DNA of 64,000 nucleotides from Calidifontimicrobium sp035325925 (GCF_035325925.1 NZ_DAOKZA010000006.1:44747-108746), one strand, 5' to 3'; counted from the first letter of the stretch, positions 40,687 to 49,453 are shown. Made by a program: numbers and translations. Notes: a model not told the origin generated them from the sequence alone.

Positions 40687-41769
40687 ATGAGCACGCGCAG
40701 ACATGTGCTGGTGGCCGGTGCGCTGGCCGCCGTGGGCGCACCGTTGTGGGCGCAGCAGAACGTGACCAACTCGCCCGAGCTGTACCCGGGCGAAAAGGCG
40801 CTGTACGAGGCGGCGCGCAAGGAAGGCATGGTCGTCAGCTTCGACACCGGGCCGACCTGGGCCAACTGGGCGGCGCAGTTCCGCGCCTTCAAGAACCGCT
40901 ACCCCGAGGTCGAGATCGTCTACAACGACCTCGGCTCGGCGGCCACCGTGGTCGCGCTCGACAAGGCGCGCAACCGCCCGCAGGCCGACACCGCGTACTA
41001 CTTCGCCGCCTCGGCGGTCGACGCCGCCGACAAGGGGCTGGTCGCGCCGTTCAAGCCGGTCAACTTCGACAAGCTGCCCGACGTGTTCCGCCACCCCGAG
41101 GGGCGCTGGTTCACGATCCACTCGCTGACCATCGCCTTCATCGTCAACACCAAGCTGGTGAAGAACGTGCCGCAGTCGTGGGCCGACCTGCTCAAGCCCG
41201 AGTACAAGAACACCGTCGTCTACCTCGACCCGCGCTCGACCGGCGTCGGCCAGGTGCTGACCTTCGCCGCCAACTTCGGCAACGGCGGCGACATGAACAA
41301 CGTCAAGCCCGGGCTCGACTACCTGGGCCGGCTGCACCAGGCCGGCAACGTGCTGCGCGTTCTCGGCACCACGCCGTACGCGCAGTTCGTCAAGGGCGAG
41401 ATCCCGATCTGGATCTCGTACGAGAACGACGGCCTGAAGGCGAAGTACACCGACGGCCTCGGCGACGCGGTCGCCGTGGTGATCCCGAAGGAGGCGTCGG
41501 CGGCGGCGCCGTACGGCATCAGCCTGGTCGACAAGGGGCCGAACCCGAATGCCGGCAAGCTGTGGCTGAACTTCGTGATGAGCGACTTCGGCCAGGGCAT
41601 CTTCGCCGAGGGCTTCGTGCGCCCGAGCGTGCCCGGCGTCGCGCTGCCGGCCAGCGTGGCCGACAAGATGCCGGCCGCGCCGCAGGTGCGCCCGCTCGAC
41701 GTGCGCGCCGCGGCGGCGAAGAAGGCCGAGATCGACCAGGGGTACGTCACGGCCACCGGGGTGCGATGA
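40687..41769 (+). CDS. ABC importer solute-binding protein (family 1 type)
   Basis: A protein of 360 residues. The N-terminus (STRRHVLVAGALAAVGAPLWAQQ) is a twin-arginine-like or Sec signal peptide ending in a WAQ cleavage site. The mature domain has NSPELYPGEKALYEAARKEG, WAAQFRAFKNRYPEVEIVYND and IPIWISYENDG, like Fbp/PhnS/polyamine-type binding proteins. Ligand cannot be deduced. A good AGGAG site lies six bases from the ATG at 40687; a GTG three bases earlier is less well placed. A 180-base gap separates it from the second permease. Confidence 0.9.
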   Translation: MSTRRHVLVAGALAAVGAPLWAQQNVTNSPELYPGEKALYEAARKEGMVVSFDTGPTWANWAAQFRAFKNRYPEVEIVYNDLGSAATVVALDKARNRPQADTAYYFAASAVDAADKGLVAPFKPVNFDKLPDVFRHPEGRWFTIHSLTIAFIVNTKLVKNVPQSWADLLKPEYKNTVVYLDPRSTGVGQVLTFAANFGNGGDMNNVKPGLDYLGRLHQAGNVLRVLGTTPYAQFVKGEIPIWISYENDGLKAKYTDGLGDAVAVVIPKEASAAAPYGISLVDKGPNPNAGKLWLNFVMSDFGQGIFAEGFVRPSVPGVALPASVADKMPAAPQVRPLDVRAAAAKKAEIDQGYVTATGVR

Positions 41770-41950
41770 GCCCGCCCCCGAAGCGGACGGCGGCCGCCTA
41801 CCCCACGGGTCGGGCAGGAGCCCTGGCGGACCCCGTGCCGCGACGCCAGCGCACCGGCCGAGCCGGATGCGCGGCGTCGGCCTGGCCGGGGCGCGGCGAC
41901 GCGGGTCGGGCGGCCGACGGGTTCGGTGCCGACGCGGCGGCGCACGAGTC
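41770..41950. other. 181-base gap inside the importer operon
   Basis: GC-rich sequence with the repeated word GGGTCGGGC(A/G)G (41800s and 41910s). No ORF with a ribosome site is apparent. It may hold RNA structure that changes the ratio between the binding protein and the permease, but nothing specific can be shown. Confidence 0.3.
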
Positions 41951-42769
41951 ATGAACCGCGCCACGTTCGCGCTGCTCGCGGCGCCGGCGGTGCTGCTGCT
42001 GGCACTGTTCTTCGCGCTGCCGGTGGCGGCCGTCGTCGTCGACGCGCTGAGCGAGGGGCTCGACGCGTTCGCGCGCGTCGTCGCGATGCCCACGTTCTGG
42101 CCGTCGCTGCTGGGCAGCGCGGTGCTGACACTGGTGGCGTCGACGCTGTCGCTGGCGGTCGGCGTCGCGGTGGCGCTGCACCTGTCGCGCATGGACGAGC
42201 GCCGGCGCACGCTGCTGGCGTTCGTGATCGCGCTGCCGCTGACCTTCTCCGGGCTGATCGTCGCCTACGGCTTCATCCTGACCTACGGCCGCGCCGGCCT
42301 GGTGACGCAGCTGCTGGCGCTGGCCGGCGCCGACGCCGCGGTGCTCGGCAAGGCGCTGTTCACGCCCACCGGCCTGGCGTTCGCGTCGTCGTACTACCTG
42401 ATCCCGCGTGTGGTGATGGGCGTGCTGCCGGTGTTCGTCAACTTCGACCGCGCGCAGCTCGAGGTGGCGCAGTCGCTGGGCGCGACGCCGGCACAGGCGT
42501 TCCGCCAGGTGATGCTGCCGCAACTCGCGGCACCGGTCGTCGCCAGCGGCTGCCTGATCGCCGCGGTGGTGTTCGGCGCCTACGGCACCGCGCTGGCGCT
42601 GGTGGGCACGCGGCTCGAGATCCTGCCGCTGCAGCTGTACAGCCTGATCTCGGAGACCGGCTCCGACTTCCCCGCGGCGGCGGCGCTGGCGCTGCTGATC
42701 ACCGCGGCGTGTTCGACGATCATGACCGTCGGCGCCTGGTTCGGCGCGCGGCACGAGAGGCACCTGTGA
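41951..42769 (+). CDS. ABC importer permease (PotB/PhnU-like)
   Basis: A protein of 272 residues with six hydrophobic helices. The EAA loop is LEVAQSLGATPAQAFRQVMLPQL, near residue 170. It pairs with the permease at 38828 to form the transmembrane part. Its stop overlaps the GTG of the next gene (GTGA). Confidence 0.9.
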   Translation: MNRATFALLAAPAVLLLALFFALPVAAVVVDALSEGLDAFARVVAMPTFWPSLLGSAVLTLVASTLSLAVGVAVALHLSRMDERRRTLLAFVIALPLTFSGLIVAYGFILTYGRAGLVTQLLALAGADAAVLGKALFTPTGLAFASSYYLIPRVVMGVLPVFVNFDRAQLEVAQSLGATPAQAFRQVMLPQLAAPVVASGCLIAAVVFGAYGTALALVGTRLEILPLQLYSLISETGSDFPAAAALALLITAACSTIMTVGAWFGARHERHL

Positions 42770-43302
42770 CGCCGCCGCTGCCGCCTGCCGTGCAGGCGCT
42801 GGTCGACGAGGTCGCGCGCCGCCAGCGACAGCGCCCGCTGCGCGTGCCGGTGGGCGTGATCGGCCCGCGCGCGGCGACGCCGGCGCAGGTGGCCGCGGCG
42901 CACGCGGTCGGCCACGGCATCGCGTGCATGGGCCTGGCGCTGGTGTGCGGCGGCCGCGCCGGCGTGATGGAAGGCGCCTGCCGCGGCGCCGCCGAAGTCG
43001 GCGGCGTCGCCATCGGCGTGCTGCCCGACGCCGACCCGGCCGAGGCCAACGCCTACGCCACCGTGGTGCTTGCCACCGGCATCGGCGAGGCGCGCAACGC
43101 GGTCATCGCGCGCGCCGCGCTGTGCCTGGTGGCGATCGGCGACAACTTCGGCACGCTCAGCGAGGTCGCCTTCGGCCGCCAGTTCGGCAAGCTGGTGGTC
43201 GGGCTCGAGGGCGCGGCGCGCGTCGACGGCGTCGTGCACGTCGACACGCCCGCGGCGGCGCTCGAGCAGGTCGCGCGCTGCGCGCTCGCCGCACCGCGCT
43301 GA
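42766..43302 (+). CDS. LOG/TIGR00725-family nucleotide-binding protein
   Basis: A protein of 178 residues from GTG 42766. PVGVIGPRAATPAQVAAAHAVG, VCGGRAGVMEGACRGAAEVGG and IARAALCLVAIGDNFGTLSEVAFG are typical of the LOG/TIGR00725 branch (Rossmann-like, GGRxGxMExAxxGA). LOG proteins release cytokinin bases from nucleotides; many bacterial relatives have unknown substrate. The 4-base GTGA overlap with the permease ties it to the transport operon and may hint that the transported compound is nucleoside-like; weak. Confidence 0.85.
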   Translation: MTPPLPPAVQALVDEVARRQRQRPLRVPVGVIGPRAATPAQVAAAHAVGHGIACMGLALVCGGRAGVMEGACRGAAEVGGVAIGVLPDADPAEANAYATVVLATGIGEARNAVIARAALCLVAIGDNFGTLSEVAFGRQFGKLVVGLEGAARVDGVVHVDTPAAALEQVARCALAAPR

Positions 43303-43327
43303 GGCCGGCGCGTCGAGGCCGGCGCGC

Positions 43328-43864
43328 TCAACGCATCTTCGACGGCAGCGCGATCGTCTCGCCGGCGACCATGAAGCGCCCCCGGCCGCGGTGGTGCAGC
43401 GTGCGCGGGTCGCTGGCGCGCGGGTCGATCCAGGCCTGCACGACCTCGAGCACGAACAGCCCGTAGCGGTTGACCGCCCGGGTGTCGGCGACGCGGCACT
43501 CCAGGTTCGCCCAGCACTCGCCGACCAGCGGCGCCGCGACCTGCGACGCCGGCACGGGCGTCAGGCCGAACCGGGCGAACTTGTCGACGCGCGCGCCGCT
43601 GGTGTTCCCGCAGCCGACCACGGCCGCCGCGAGGTCGACGGCGGGGACGTTCAGCGTGCACTCGCGCGTGCGGCGCAGCGCCGCGAAGCTGTGGTCGCGG
43701 TCGCTGACCACGCAGGCCACCAGCGGCGGCTCGAACTCGAGCATCGTGTGCCACGACAGCGTCATCACGTTGGCGCGGCCGCGGTGCATCGTGGCCAGCA
43801 GCAGCACCGGGCCCGGTTCGAGCAGGCCGTAGACCTTGGACAGCGGACAGGCTCGCTTGCGCAT
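43328..43864 (-). CDS. Flavin reductase-like FMN-binding protein
   Basis: A protein of 178 residues with the flavin-reductase split-barrel pattern: PGPVLLLATMHRGRANVMTLSWHTMLEFEPPLVACVVS. Later VGECWANLECRV and NRYGLFVLEVVQAW follow. It probably binds FMN and reduces it with NAD(P)H for a partner oxygenase or acts on its own. There is no monooxygenase next to it. It is divergent from the ScyD-like gene. The ATG at 43864 lacks a clear ribosome site. Confidence 0.88.
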   Translation of the reverse strand: MRKRACPLSKVYGLLEPGPVLLLATMHRGRANVMTLSWHTMLEFEPPLVACVVSDRDHSFAALRRTRECTLNVPAVDLAAAVVGCGNTSGARVDKFARFGLTPVPASQVAAPLVGECWANLECRVADTRAVNRYGLFVLEVVQAWIDPRASDPRTLHHRGRGRFMVAGETIALPSKMR

Positions 43865-44044
43865 CGCGTTGGGCTGGGTCGCCGCGGGCGAGGATGCGAC
43901 CCCTCGCCGGTATCGACGCCGCGGATCTTCGCCCGTTCGCCCCAAGGCACAAGCCTTCGCATCGTGGGGATTGACCGACCTGGAGGCGCAGGCACCAATG
44001 CGGCACCGCGCTCGGCAGGCGCGGCCACACGCACAGGAGGCAAC

Positions 44045-45115
44045 ATGCAACGTTCCCCGGTGGTCTCGTTCGCGGCGACCTGCATCGCCGCGCTGGCCCT
44101 GGCCGGCGGCGCCCTCGCGCAGTCGCCGTACACGGTGGTGATGAGCGGGCTCGACAACCCGCGCGGCATGGCGTTCGCGCCGAACGGCGCGCTGCACGTG
44201 GCCGAAGCCGGCCGCGGCGGCGACGGCAACTGCGTCGTCGGCGGCCCCGGCGAGCTGCGCTGCTTCGGCCGCAGCGGCGCCGTTTCGCGGCTGTGGCGCG
44301 GCCAGCAGTCGCGCGTGGCCGAGGGATTCGAGTCGCACGCGCTGCCCGACGGCTCGGCGGCCAGCGGCCCGACCGACGTCTCGTTCCTGGGCATCGGCGG
44401 CGCCTACGTCACGATGGGGCTCGGCGGCGACGCGGCGTTCCAGCAGGCGCTGGGGGGCACCTACAGTGGCACGCTGCTGCACCTGGCCGCCAGTGGCCGG
44501 TGGCGCGTGGTGGCCGACGTGCTGGCCCACGAGGCGGCCGCGAACCCGGGCGGCGGCGCGGTCGACTCGAACCCCTACGGCGTGCTGGCCGAGCCGGGGG
44601 GCCGGCTGGTCGTCGACGCCGGCGCGAACGCGCTGCTGCGCGTCGCCGCCGACGGCGCGGTCGAGACGCTGGCGGTGTTTCCCGCGCTGCCCAACCCGAC
44701 CCCGGTCGGCCCGCCGATGATCGAACCCGTGCCCACCAGCGTCGCGCGCGGCCCCGACGGCGCGCTGTACGTCGGCCTGCTCACCGGGTTCCCGTTCGTG
44801 CAGGGCGTCGCCGGCGTCTACCGCGTCGTGCCGGGGCAGGCGCCCGCGGTGCACTGCACCGGGTTCAAGGCGATCACCGACCTGGCGTTCGCGCCGGGTG
44901 GCGACCTGTACGTCGTCGAACACGCCACCGGCGGGATGTTCTTTGCACCCAACTCGGGGCAGCTGACGCGCGTCGCGCCCGACTGCGCCCGCACGACGGT
45001 GCTCGTTGGGCTCGACCGACCGACGTCGGTCGCGGTCGACCGCGACGGCACGGTGTACGTGACCAACCACGGCATCACCGCCGGCCTCGGCGAGGTGCTG
45101 CGCGTCGCCCCCTGA
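44045..45115 (+). CDS. Secreted ScyD/ScyE-family protein (beta-propeller)
   Basis: A protein of 356 residues. A signal peptide (VVSFAATCIAALALAGGALA) is followed by NHL-like repeats: GLDNPRGMAFAPNGALHVAEAG, VDSNPYGVLAEPGGRLVVDAGANALLRV, PTSVARGPDGALYVGLLTGFPF and DRPTSVAVDRDGTVYVTNHG. The family is named from scytonemin-cluster proteins ScyD/ScyE but is widespread without that pigment; here no scytonemin genes are nearby, so its role is unknown. AGGAGG seven bases before the ATG is ideal. Confidence 0.9.
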   Translation: MQRSPVVSFAATCIAALALAGGALAQSPYTVVMSGLDNPRGMAFAPNGALHVAEAGRGGDGNCVVGGPGELRCFGRSGAVSRLWRGQQSRVAEGFESHALPDGSAASGPTDVSFLGIGGAYVTMGLGGDAAFQQALGGTYSGTLLHLAASGRWRVVADVLAHEAAANPGGGAVDSNPYGVLAEPGGRLVVDAGANALLRVAADGAVETLAVFPALPNPTPVGPPMIEPVPTSVARGPDGALYVGLLTGFPFVQGVAGVYRVVPGQAPAVHCTGFKAITDLAFAPGGDLYVVEHATGGMFFAPNSGQLTRVAPDCARTTVLVGLDRPTSVAVDRDGTVYVTNHGITAGLGEVLRVAP

Positions 45116-45146
45116 AGCGCACGGGCGCGCACGGGGCGCCGCGCGT

Positions 45147-46202
45147 TCACGCCGGTGCCGCGTCGCCGAGCGCCTCGTCGCCGTACTCGGTGGCGAACGC
45201 GCCGGCCTGCAGGCCCTGCTCGCGCAGCCAGCGCACCATCGCCGCCTCGTGGCCGTGCGTGACGATCACGCGCGGCGCCCCGGTGGCGGCGATCGCGCGC
45301 TGCAGTCCGGGCCAGTCGGCGTGGTCCGACAGGGCGAAGCCGCGGTCCAGCGCCTGGCGCCGGCGCGCGCCGCGCAGGTGCATCCACCCGCTGGCGAACG
45401 CGTCGCTGAACTCGCCGAGGCGCTGCAGCCAGGCGCTGCCGCGCACCGACGGCGGCGCGACCACCAGCGCGCGGCGCAGGTCGGCCGCTGGCAGCACCTG
45501 CACCGCGTGCGTCGGCGGCAGCGCCACGCCGTGCGCGCGGTACGCCGCGTTCACCGCGTCGAGCGCGCCGTGCACGACGATCGGGCCGATGCCGGCGTCG
45601 ACGCCGGCCAGCAGCCGCTGCGCCTTGCCGAAGCTGTAGGCCAGCAGCAGGCTCGCGCGGCCGGCCGCGGCGTTGGCGGCCCACCAGGCGTCGATGTCGG
45701 CGAACACTTCGGCCTGCGGTCGCCAGCGGTACAGCGGCAGCCCGAACGTGCACTCGGTGACGAACACGTCGCAGCGCTGCGGCTCGAACGCGTCGCAGGT
45801 CGGGTTCGCCTCGTCGTGGGCGCTGAGGAAGTAGTCGCCCGAGACCACCCACACGCGCCCGCGGTGCTCGAGACGCACCTGCGCCGCGCCGAGCACGTGG
45901 CCCGCCGGGTGCAGGCTCAGGCGCACGCCGCGGTGCTCGACCACCTCGCCCCAGGCCAGCGTCTGCAGCGCGATGCCCTCGCCGAGCCGCGCGCGCAGCA
46001 CGCCGGCGCCGGCGGCCGAGGCCAGGTAGTGCGCGTGACCGCGGCGTGCGTGGTCGGCGTGGGCGTGCGTGATCACCGCGCGCTCGACCGGGCGCCAGGG
46101 GTCGATGTGGAAGTCGCCCGCCGGGCAGTACAGGCCCTGCGGGCGAACGACCACCAGGTCGTCGCCGCGAGGCGCCTCGGGAGCCGTCGAGGTCGCGTGC
46201 AC
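45147..46202 (-). CDS. Metallo-beta-lactamase-fold putative exonuclease (DNA-ligase-associated type)
   Basis: A protein of 351 residues from GTG 46202. Metal motif ITHAHADHARRGH, LHPAGHVLGAAQVRLE, WVVSGDYF, and late GFALSDHADWPGL and VTHGHE fit the ligase-associated DNA exonuclease family (beta-CASP-like nucleases near ATP-dependent ligases). The usual ligase, helicase and phosphoesterase partners are absent here. The GTG was chosen because a TACCAT hexamer (minus, 46214-46209) ends six bases before it, predicting a leaderless mRNA, and the upstream residues are out of family. Confidence 0.86.
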   Translation of the reverse strand: MHATSTAPEAPRGDDLVVVRPQGLYCPAGDFHIDPWRPVERAVITHAHADHARRGHAHYLASAAGAGVLRARLGEGIALQTLAWGEVVEHRGVRLSLHPAGHVLGAAQVRLEHRGRVWVVSGDYFLSAHDEANPTCDAFEPQRCDVFVTECTFGLPLYRWRPQAEVFADIDAWWAANAAAGRASLLLAYSFGKAQRLLAGVDAGIGPIVVHGALDAVNAAYRAHGVALPPTHAVQVLPAADLRRALVVAPPSVRGSAWLQRLGEFSDAFASGWMHLRGARRRQALDRGFALSDHADWPGLQRAIAATGAPRVIVTHGHEAAMVRWLREQGLQAGAFATEYGDEALGDAAPA

Positions 46203-46208
46203 CGCTTG

Positions 46209-46214
46209 ATGGTA
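46209..46214 (-). promoter_or_regulatory. -10-like box for leaderless exonuclease mRNA
   Basis: TACCAT on minus ends six bases before GTG 46202. A plus-strand TATGCT at 46238-46243 serves the divergent DUF805 gene. Confidence 0.4.
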
Positions 46215-46274
46215 CGGGCGGGGCGCGTCGGCGCGCTTATGCTCGCCGTGTCTCGCCACCGCCCGCATCGCACC

Positions 46275-46664
46275 GTGTCCGCCACCGACCCCCACCGACC
46301 GCCCCCGCCGCTGGAGCCGGAGCAGATCTTCTTCAGCCCGCGCGGACGCATCGCGCGGCGCACCTGGTGGCTGTACGGCGTCGGTGCGATACTGGGCATC
46401 GGCGTGCTGCTGACCGCGCTGCTGCGCATCGCCGGCATGGCGCCCGACCCGGCCGCCGCCGTCGTCACGCTGGTGCTGCTGTGGCCGTCGCTGGCGATCT
46501 CGATCAAGCGCTGGCACGACCGCGACAAGTCGGCGTGGTGGGTGCTGGTTGGCCTGATCCCGGTGATCGGCGGACTGTGGCTGCTGATCGAGAACGGGTT
46601 GATGCGCGGCACCCGGGGGCCGAACCGCTACGGCGACGACCCGCTGGCCCGACGGGCCCGCTGA
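46275..46664 (+). CDS. DUF805 membrane protein
   Basis: About 129 residues from GTG 46275; in-frame ATG 46239 and GTG 46248 are alternatives, but TATGCT at 46238-46243 would be the -10, making them unlikely. IFFSPRGRIARRTWWLYGVG, SLAISIKRWHDRDKSAWWVL and GTRGPNRYGDDPL are the DUF805 hallmarks (four helices, inner membrane). Function unknown. It is divergent from the exonuclease gene and convergent with clsB, sharing a stop-codon hairpin. Confidence 0.85.
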   Translation: MSATDPHRPPPPLEPEQIFFSPRGRIARRTWWLYGVGAILGIGVLLTALLRIAGMAPDPAAAVVTLVLLWPSLAISIKRWHDRDKSAWWVLVGLIPVIGGLWLLIENGLMRGTRGPNRYGDDPLARRAR

Positions 46665-46691
46665 CGCGCGCGCCCGGCGCGCGCAGCGTCA
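46662..46691. terminator. Hairpin containing both convergent stop codons
   Basis: TGACGC + GCGCGCC (46662-46674) pairs with GGCGCGC + GCGTCA (46676-46691) with a 2-base bulge. The TGA of DUF805 and the TGA of clsB are each in one arm. A bidirectional end signal is likely; no T run. Confidence 0.45.
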
Positions 46692-48008
46692 GTACCGCCC
46701 GCCGATCCCGGCCACGCGCAGGTAGGTGCGCGCGACCCAGGCGACGAAGCCGCGCTGCAGCACCGCCCACCAGCCGCGCGGCAACGCGGGGTGCGTGACC
46801 TCGCGCGACGCGGCCACCGCGCGCTCGATCTCGCCGGCCAGCTCGCGCGTGAAACCCTGGTCGCGCACGATCACGTTGGCCTCGAGGTTGAGCAGCAGCG
46901 ACATCGGGTCGATGTTCGAGCTGCCGACGGTGGCCCAGTCGTCGTCGACCAGCGCCACCTTGGCGTGCAGGAACGCCGCCTGGTACTCGTGGATGTGCAC
47001 GCCGCGCGACAGCAGTTCGGTGTACAGCGAGCGCGCGGCCATGCCGGCGATGCGGTAGTCGACCTTGCCCTGCAGCAGCAGGCGCACGCGCACGCCGCGG
47101 CGCACCGCGTCGCGCAGCGTGCGGCGGAACACGCGCCCGGGGTAGAAGTACGGGCTGACCAGGTCGATGCGCGTGCGCGCGCGGCGGAACGCGTCGATGT
47201 AGCTGCGCTCGATCGCGCGGCGCTGGCGCAGGTTGTCGCGCACCACGAAGGCGGCGAGCATCGGCGCGTCGGGGCTGTCGGCGAGCACGCTGTCGCCGGC
47301 AACGATGCGCACCTCGCGCAGCATCGAACGCACGCGCGCCAGCGGCGCGCCGCTACGTGCGACGGCCAGCATCTGGTCCGACCACTCGTGACCGAACGAC
47401 GCGCGATGCCACACCGCCTGCGCCGTCTGCAGCACCGGCGCGACCACCGGGCCGGCGACCTCGACCGCGTAGTCCAGCCGTGGCTCGTCGGTGGGGCCGT
47501 GGCGCAGGTCGTGGCGGTCGTCGATGACGTTGATGCCGCCGACGTAGCCGACCTCGCCATCGACGACGCACAGCTTCTGGTGCAGGCGCCGCAGGTGTTC
47601 GGGCTGCAGCAGCGCGCGCCAGCTCTCGAGCGGGCGGAACACCGCCAGCCGCACGCCGCTGCCGGCCCACCAGCGCCGCAGCGTGTCCAGCGCCTCGAGG
47701 CTGCCGAAGCCGTCGACGACGACGTGCACGTCGACGCCGCGCCGCGCGGCGCCGGCAAGCGCGTCGGCCACCGCCTTGGCCGCCGCGTCGTGGTGGAAGA
47801 TGTAGGTCGCGAACCACACCTCGGCCTGCGCGCGGGCGATGGCCTCGCACATCGCCGGGAACATCTGGTCGCCGCCGCGCAGCAGGCGCACCCGGTTGCC
47901 GCCGCTGAACAGCGCGCGCGGGTGCTCGTACCAGCGCAGGTCGTGGTGCAGTGCCGGTGCCGGCCGGCCCGAGGGCGCGGGCGGCGCTTCGCCGGTGCGC
48001 ACGTCCAC
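46689..48008 (-). CDS. clsB: Cardiolipin synthase B-like phospholipase-D family enzyme
   Basis: A protein of 439 residues from GTG 48008. Two PLD half-sites: LHQKLCVVDGEVGYVGGIN (near residue 140) and LHAKVALVDDDWATVGSSN (near residue 345). It has no N-terminal transmembrane helices, unlike ClsA, so ClsB/YbhO-type. It makes cardiolipin from phosphatidylglycerol and phosphatidylethanolamine or another donor at the inner membrane. It follows the EEP and nudB genes with a 140-base gap. Confidence 0.93.
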   Translation of the reverse strand: MDVRTGEAPPAPSGRPAPALHHDLRWYEHPRALFSGGNRVRLLRGGDQMFPAMCEAIARAQAEVWFATYIFHHDAAAKAVADALAGAARRGVDVHVVVDGFGSLEALDTLRRWWAGSGVRLAVFRPLESWRALLQPEHLRRLHQKLCVVDGEVGYVGGINVIDDRHDLRHGPTDEPRLDYAVEVAGPVVAPVLQTAQAVWHRASFGHEWSDQMLAVARSGAPLARVRSMLREVRIVAGDSVLADSPDAPMLAAFVVRDNLRQRRAIERSYIDAFRRARTRIDLVSPYFYPGRVFRRTLRDAVRRGVRVRLLLQGKVDYRIAGMAARSLYTELLSRGVHIHEYQAAFLHAKVALVDDDWATVGSSNIDPMSLLLNLEANVIVRDQGFTRELAGEIERAVAASREVTHPALPRGWWAVLQRGFVAWVARTYLRVAGIGGRY

Positions 48009-48149
48009 GTCAGCGATCCAGGCGGCGTGCGCCGCCCGTCGCGCCGGGCGAGCGTGCGCGCGAGGGTCCGCCCGCGCCGACGCGAACGCCGCGCGGACCG
48101 CCCGGGCCCCGCGACGGCGCGTGCAGGCAGGTGGCGCTGCCGGCGGTGT

Positions 48150-48962
48150 TCATCGCATCTCGAGCTCGACCACCAGCGGCAGGTGGTCCGACATGCGCGC
48201 CCAGGCGCCGCCGCGCGGCACGAAAGTCGAGCGGCAGGCCAGCCCGCGCATGTACACGCGGTCGAGCGCGAACACCGGCACGCGCGACGGGAAGGTCAGC
48301 CGGTGCGTCGCCGGCAGGTGCGCCGCCAGCGCGCGCGACAGCCCGACCTCGCCCATCGGCGCGTCGAGCTTCTCGCCCCAGTCGTTGAAGTCGCCGGCCA
48401 CCAGCAGCGGCGCACCGCGCGGCACGTGCGCGTCGATGTAGGCGGCCAGACGCTGCACCTGGCGCACGCGGCTGGCGTGGATCAGCCCGAGGTGCGCGAC
48501 CACCGTGTGCAGCGTGACGCCGTGCCACTGCACCGGCACGTGCAGCAGGCCGCGCTGCTCGAACGGGTGGTCGGACACGTCGTGGTGGCCGGGCTCGCCG
48601 ATCGGCCAGCGCGACAGCAGCGCGTTGCCGTGCTCGCCGTGGCGCGTCACCGCGTTGGTGCGGTAGGCCACGTCGTACCCCTCGGGCGCGAGGAACTCGG
48701 CCTGCCCCTGCTGCGGCCAGCCGAACCAGGTGCGGTCGAACTGGCGCGCGTCGCGCGCGTGGTGCAGCCGCACCTCCTGCAGGAACACCAGGTCGGCGTC
48801 GAGCGCCTCGATGCCCAGCCCGAGGTTGTGGATCTCCAGGCGCTTGCGCGGGCCCACGCCGCGCACGCCCTTGTGGATGTTGTAGGTGGCCACGCGCAGC
48901 ACCTGGCTGTCGCCGGAAGCCGGCGGCAGCAGCGTCGATTGCAGCGGCTTGAGGGCGGTCAC
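48150..48962 (-). CDS. Endonuclease/exonuclease/phosphatase-family protein
   Basis: A protein of 270 residues from GTG 48962. VATYNIHKGVRG (Asn ligand), FLQEVRL (metal Glu), HLGLIH, LVAGDFNDW (Asp/Asn) and MSDHLPLVVELEM (catalytic Asp-His) are EEP motifs. Substrate unknown; YbhP-type, which sits next to clsB in E. coli. The start overlaps the nudB stop (GTGA). Confidence 0.9.
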   Translation of the reverse strand: MTALKPLQSTLLPPASGDSQVLRVATYNIHKGVRGVGPRKRLEIHNLGLGIEALDADLVFLQEVRLHHARDARQFDRTWFGWPQQGQAEFLAPEGYDVAYRTNAVTRHGEHGNALLSRWPIGEPGHHDVSDHPFEQRGLLHVPVQWHGVTLHTVVAHLGLIHASRVRQVQRLAAYIDAHVPRGAPLLVAGDFNDWGEKLDAPMGEVGLSRALAAHLPATHRLTFPSRVPVFALDRVYMRGLACRSTFVPRGGAWARMSDHLPLVVELEMR

Positions 48963-49453
48963 CGCGGGTCTCGGGGAGTCGGGTCGGGCAGGAAGCGCGG
49001 CAGCTGCAGGATCGCCTCGGCGTTGCTCGGCGAGAAGCAGCGGTCGGCCGCCTCGCGCCACCCGAGCCATTCGAAGCGCAGGTGCTCGCGCGGGTTCAGC
49101 CGCACCGCCACGCGCTGCGGCAGCGTCAGCCCGAACACGTGCTCGGTGTTGTGCGTCACGCCCGGCGCGTAGCGGTGGCGCCACACGGGGTAGATCTCGT
49201 AGCGGTTCGACAAACCCCAGTCGCGCAGCGCCGCCAGCGGCACCTCGTCGCCGCCGATCGCGATGCCGGTCTCCTCGGCGACCTCGCGCACGCAGGTCTG
49301 CACCAGCGCCTCGTCGGGGCTGTCCTTCGAGCCGGTGACGCTCTGCCAGTACCCGGGCTTGTCGGCGCGCTCGATCAGCAGCACCTCGCGCGCCGGCGTG
49401 TGGATCACCACCAGCACCGACTCGGGGATCTTGTGGCGGCGCGGTTCAGCCAT
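48959..49453 (-). CDS. nudB: Dihydroneopterin triphosphate diphosphatase (Nudix)
   Basis: A protein of about 164 residues. KIPESVLVVIHTPAREVLLIERAD and YWQSVTGSKDSPDEALVQTCV lead into a Nudix helix REVAEETGI; the loop has one residue more (G-x6-E) than the common box. It removes pyrophosphate from dihydroneopterin triphosphate in folate synthesis. Either ATG 49453 or 49468 could start it. I prefer 49453 because a candidate leaderless short frame (49493-49446) ends just past it. Its stop overlaps the EEP start. Confidence 0.92.
   Translation of the reverse strand: MAEPRRHKIPESVLVVIHTPAREVLLIERADKPGYWQSVTGSKDSPDEALVQTCVREVAEETGIAIGGDEVPLAALRDWGLSNRYEIYPVWRHRYAPGVTHNTEHVFGLTLPQRVAVRLNPREHLRFEWLGWREAADRCFSPSNAEAILQLPRFLPDPTPRDPR

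Noticed and set aside
44045..45115. The ScyD-like gene as evidence for a scytonemin-type pigment cluster.
   Set aside because: No ScyA/B/C or aromatic amino-acid genes are nearby, and the family is widespread in organisms without the pigment.
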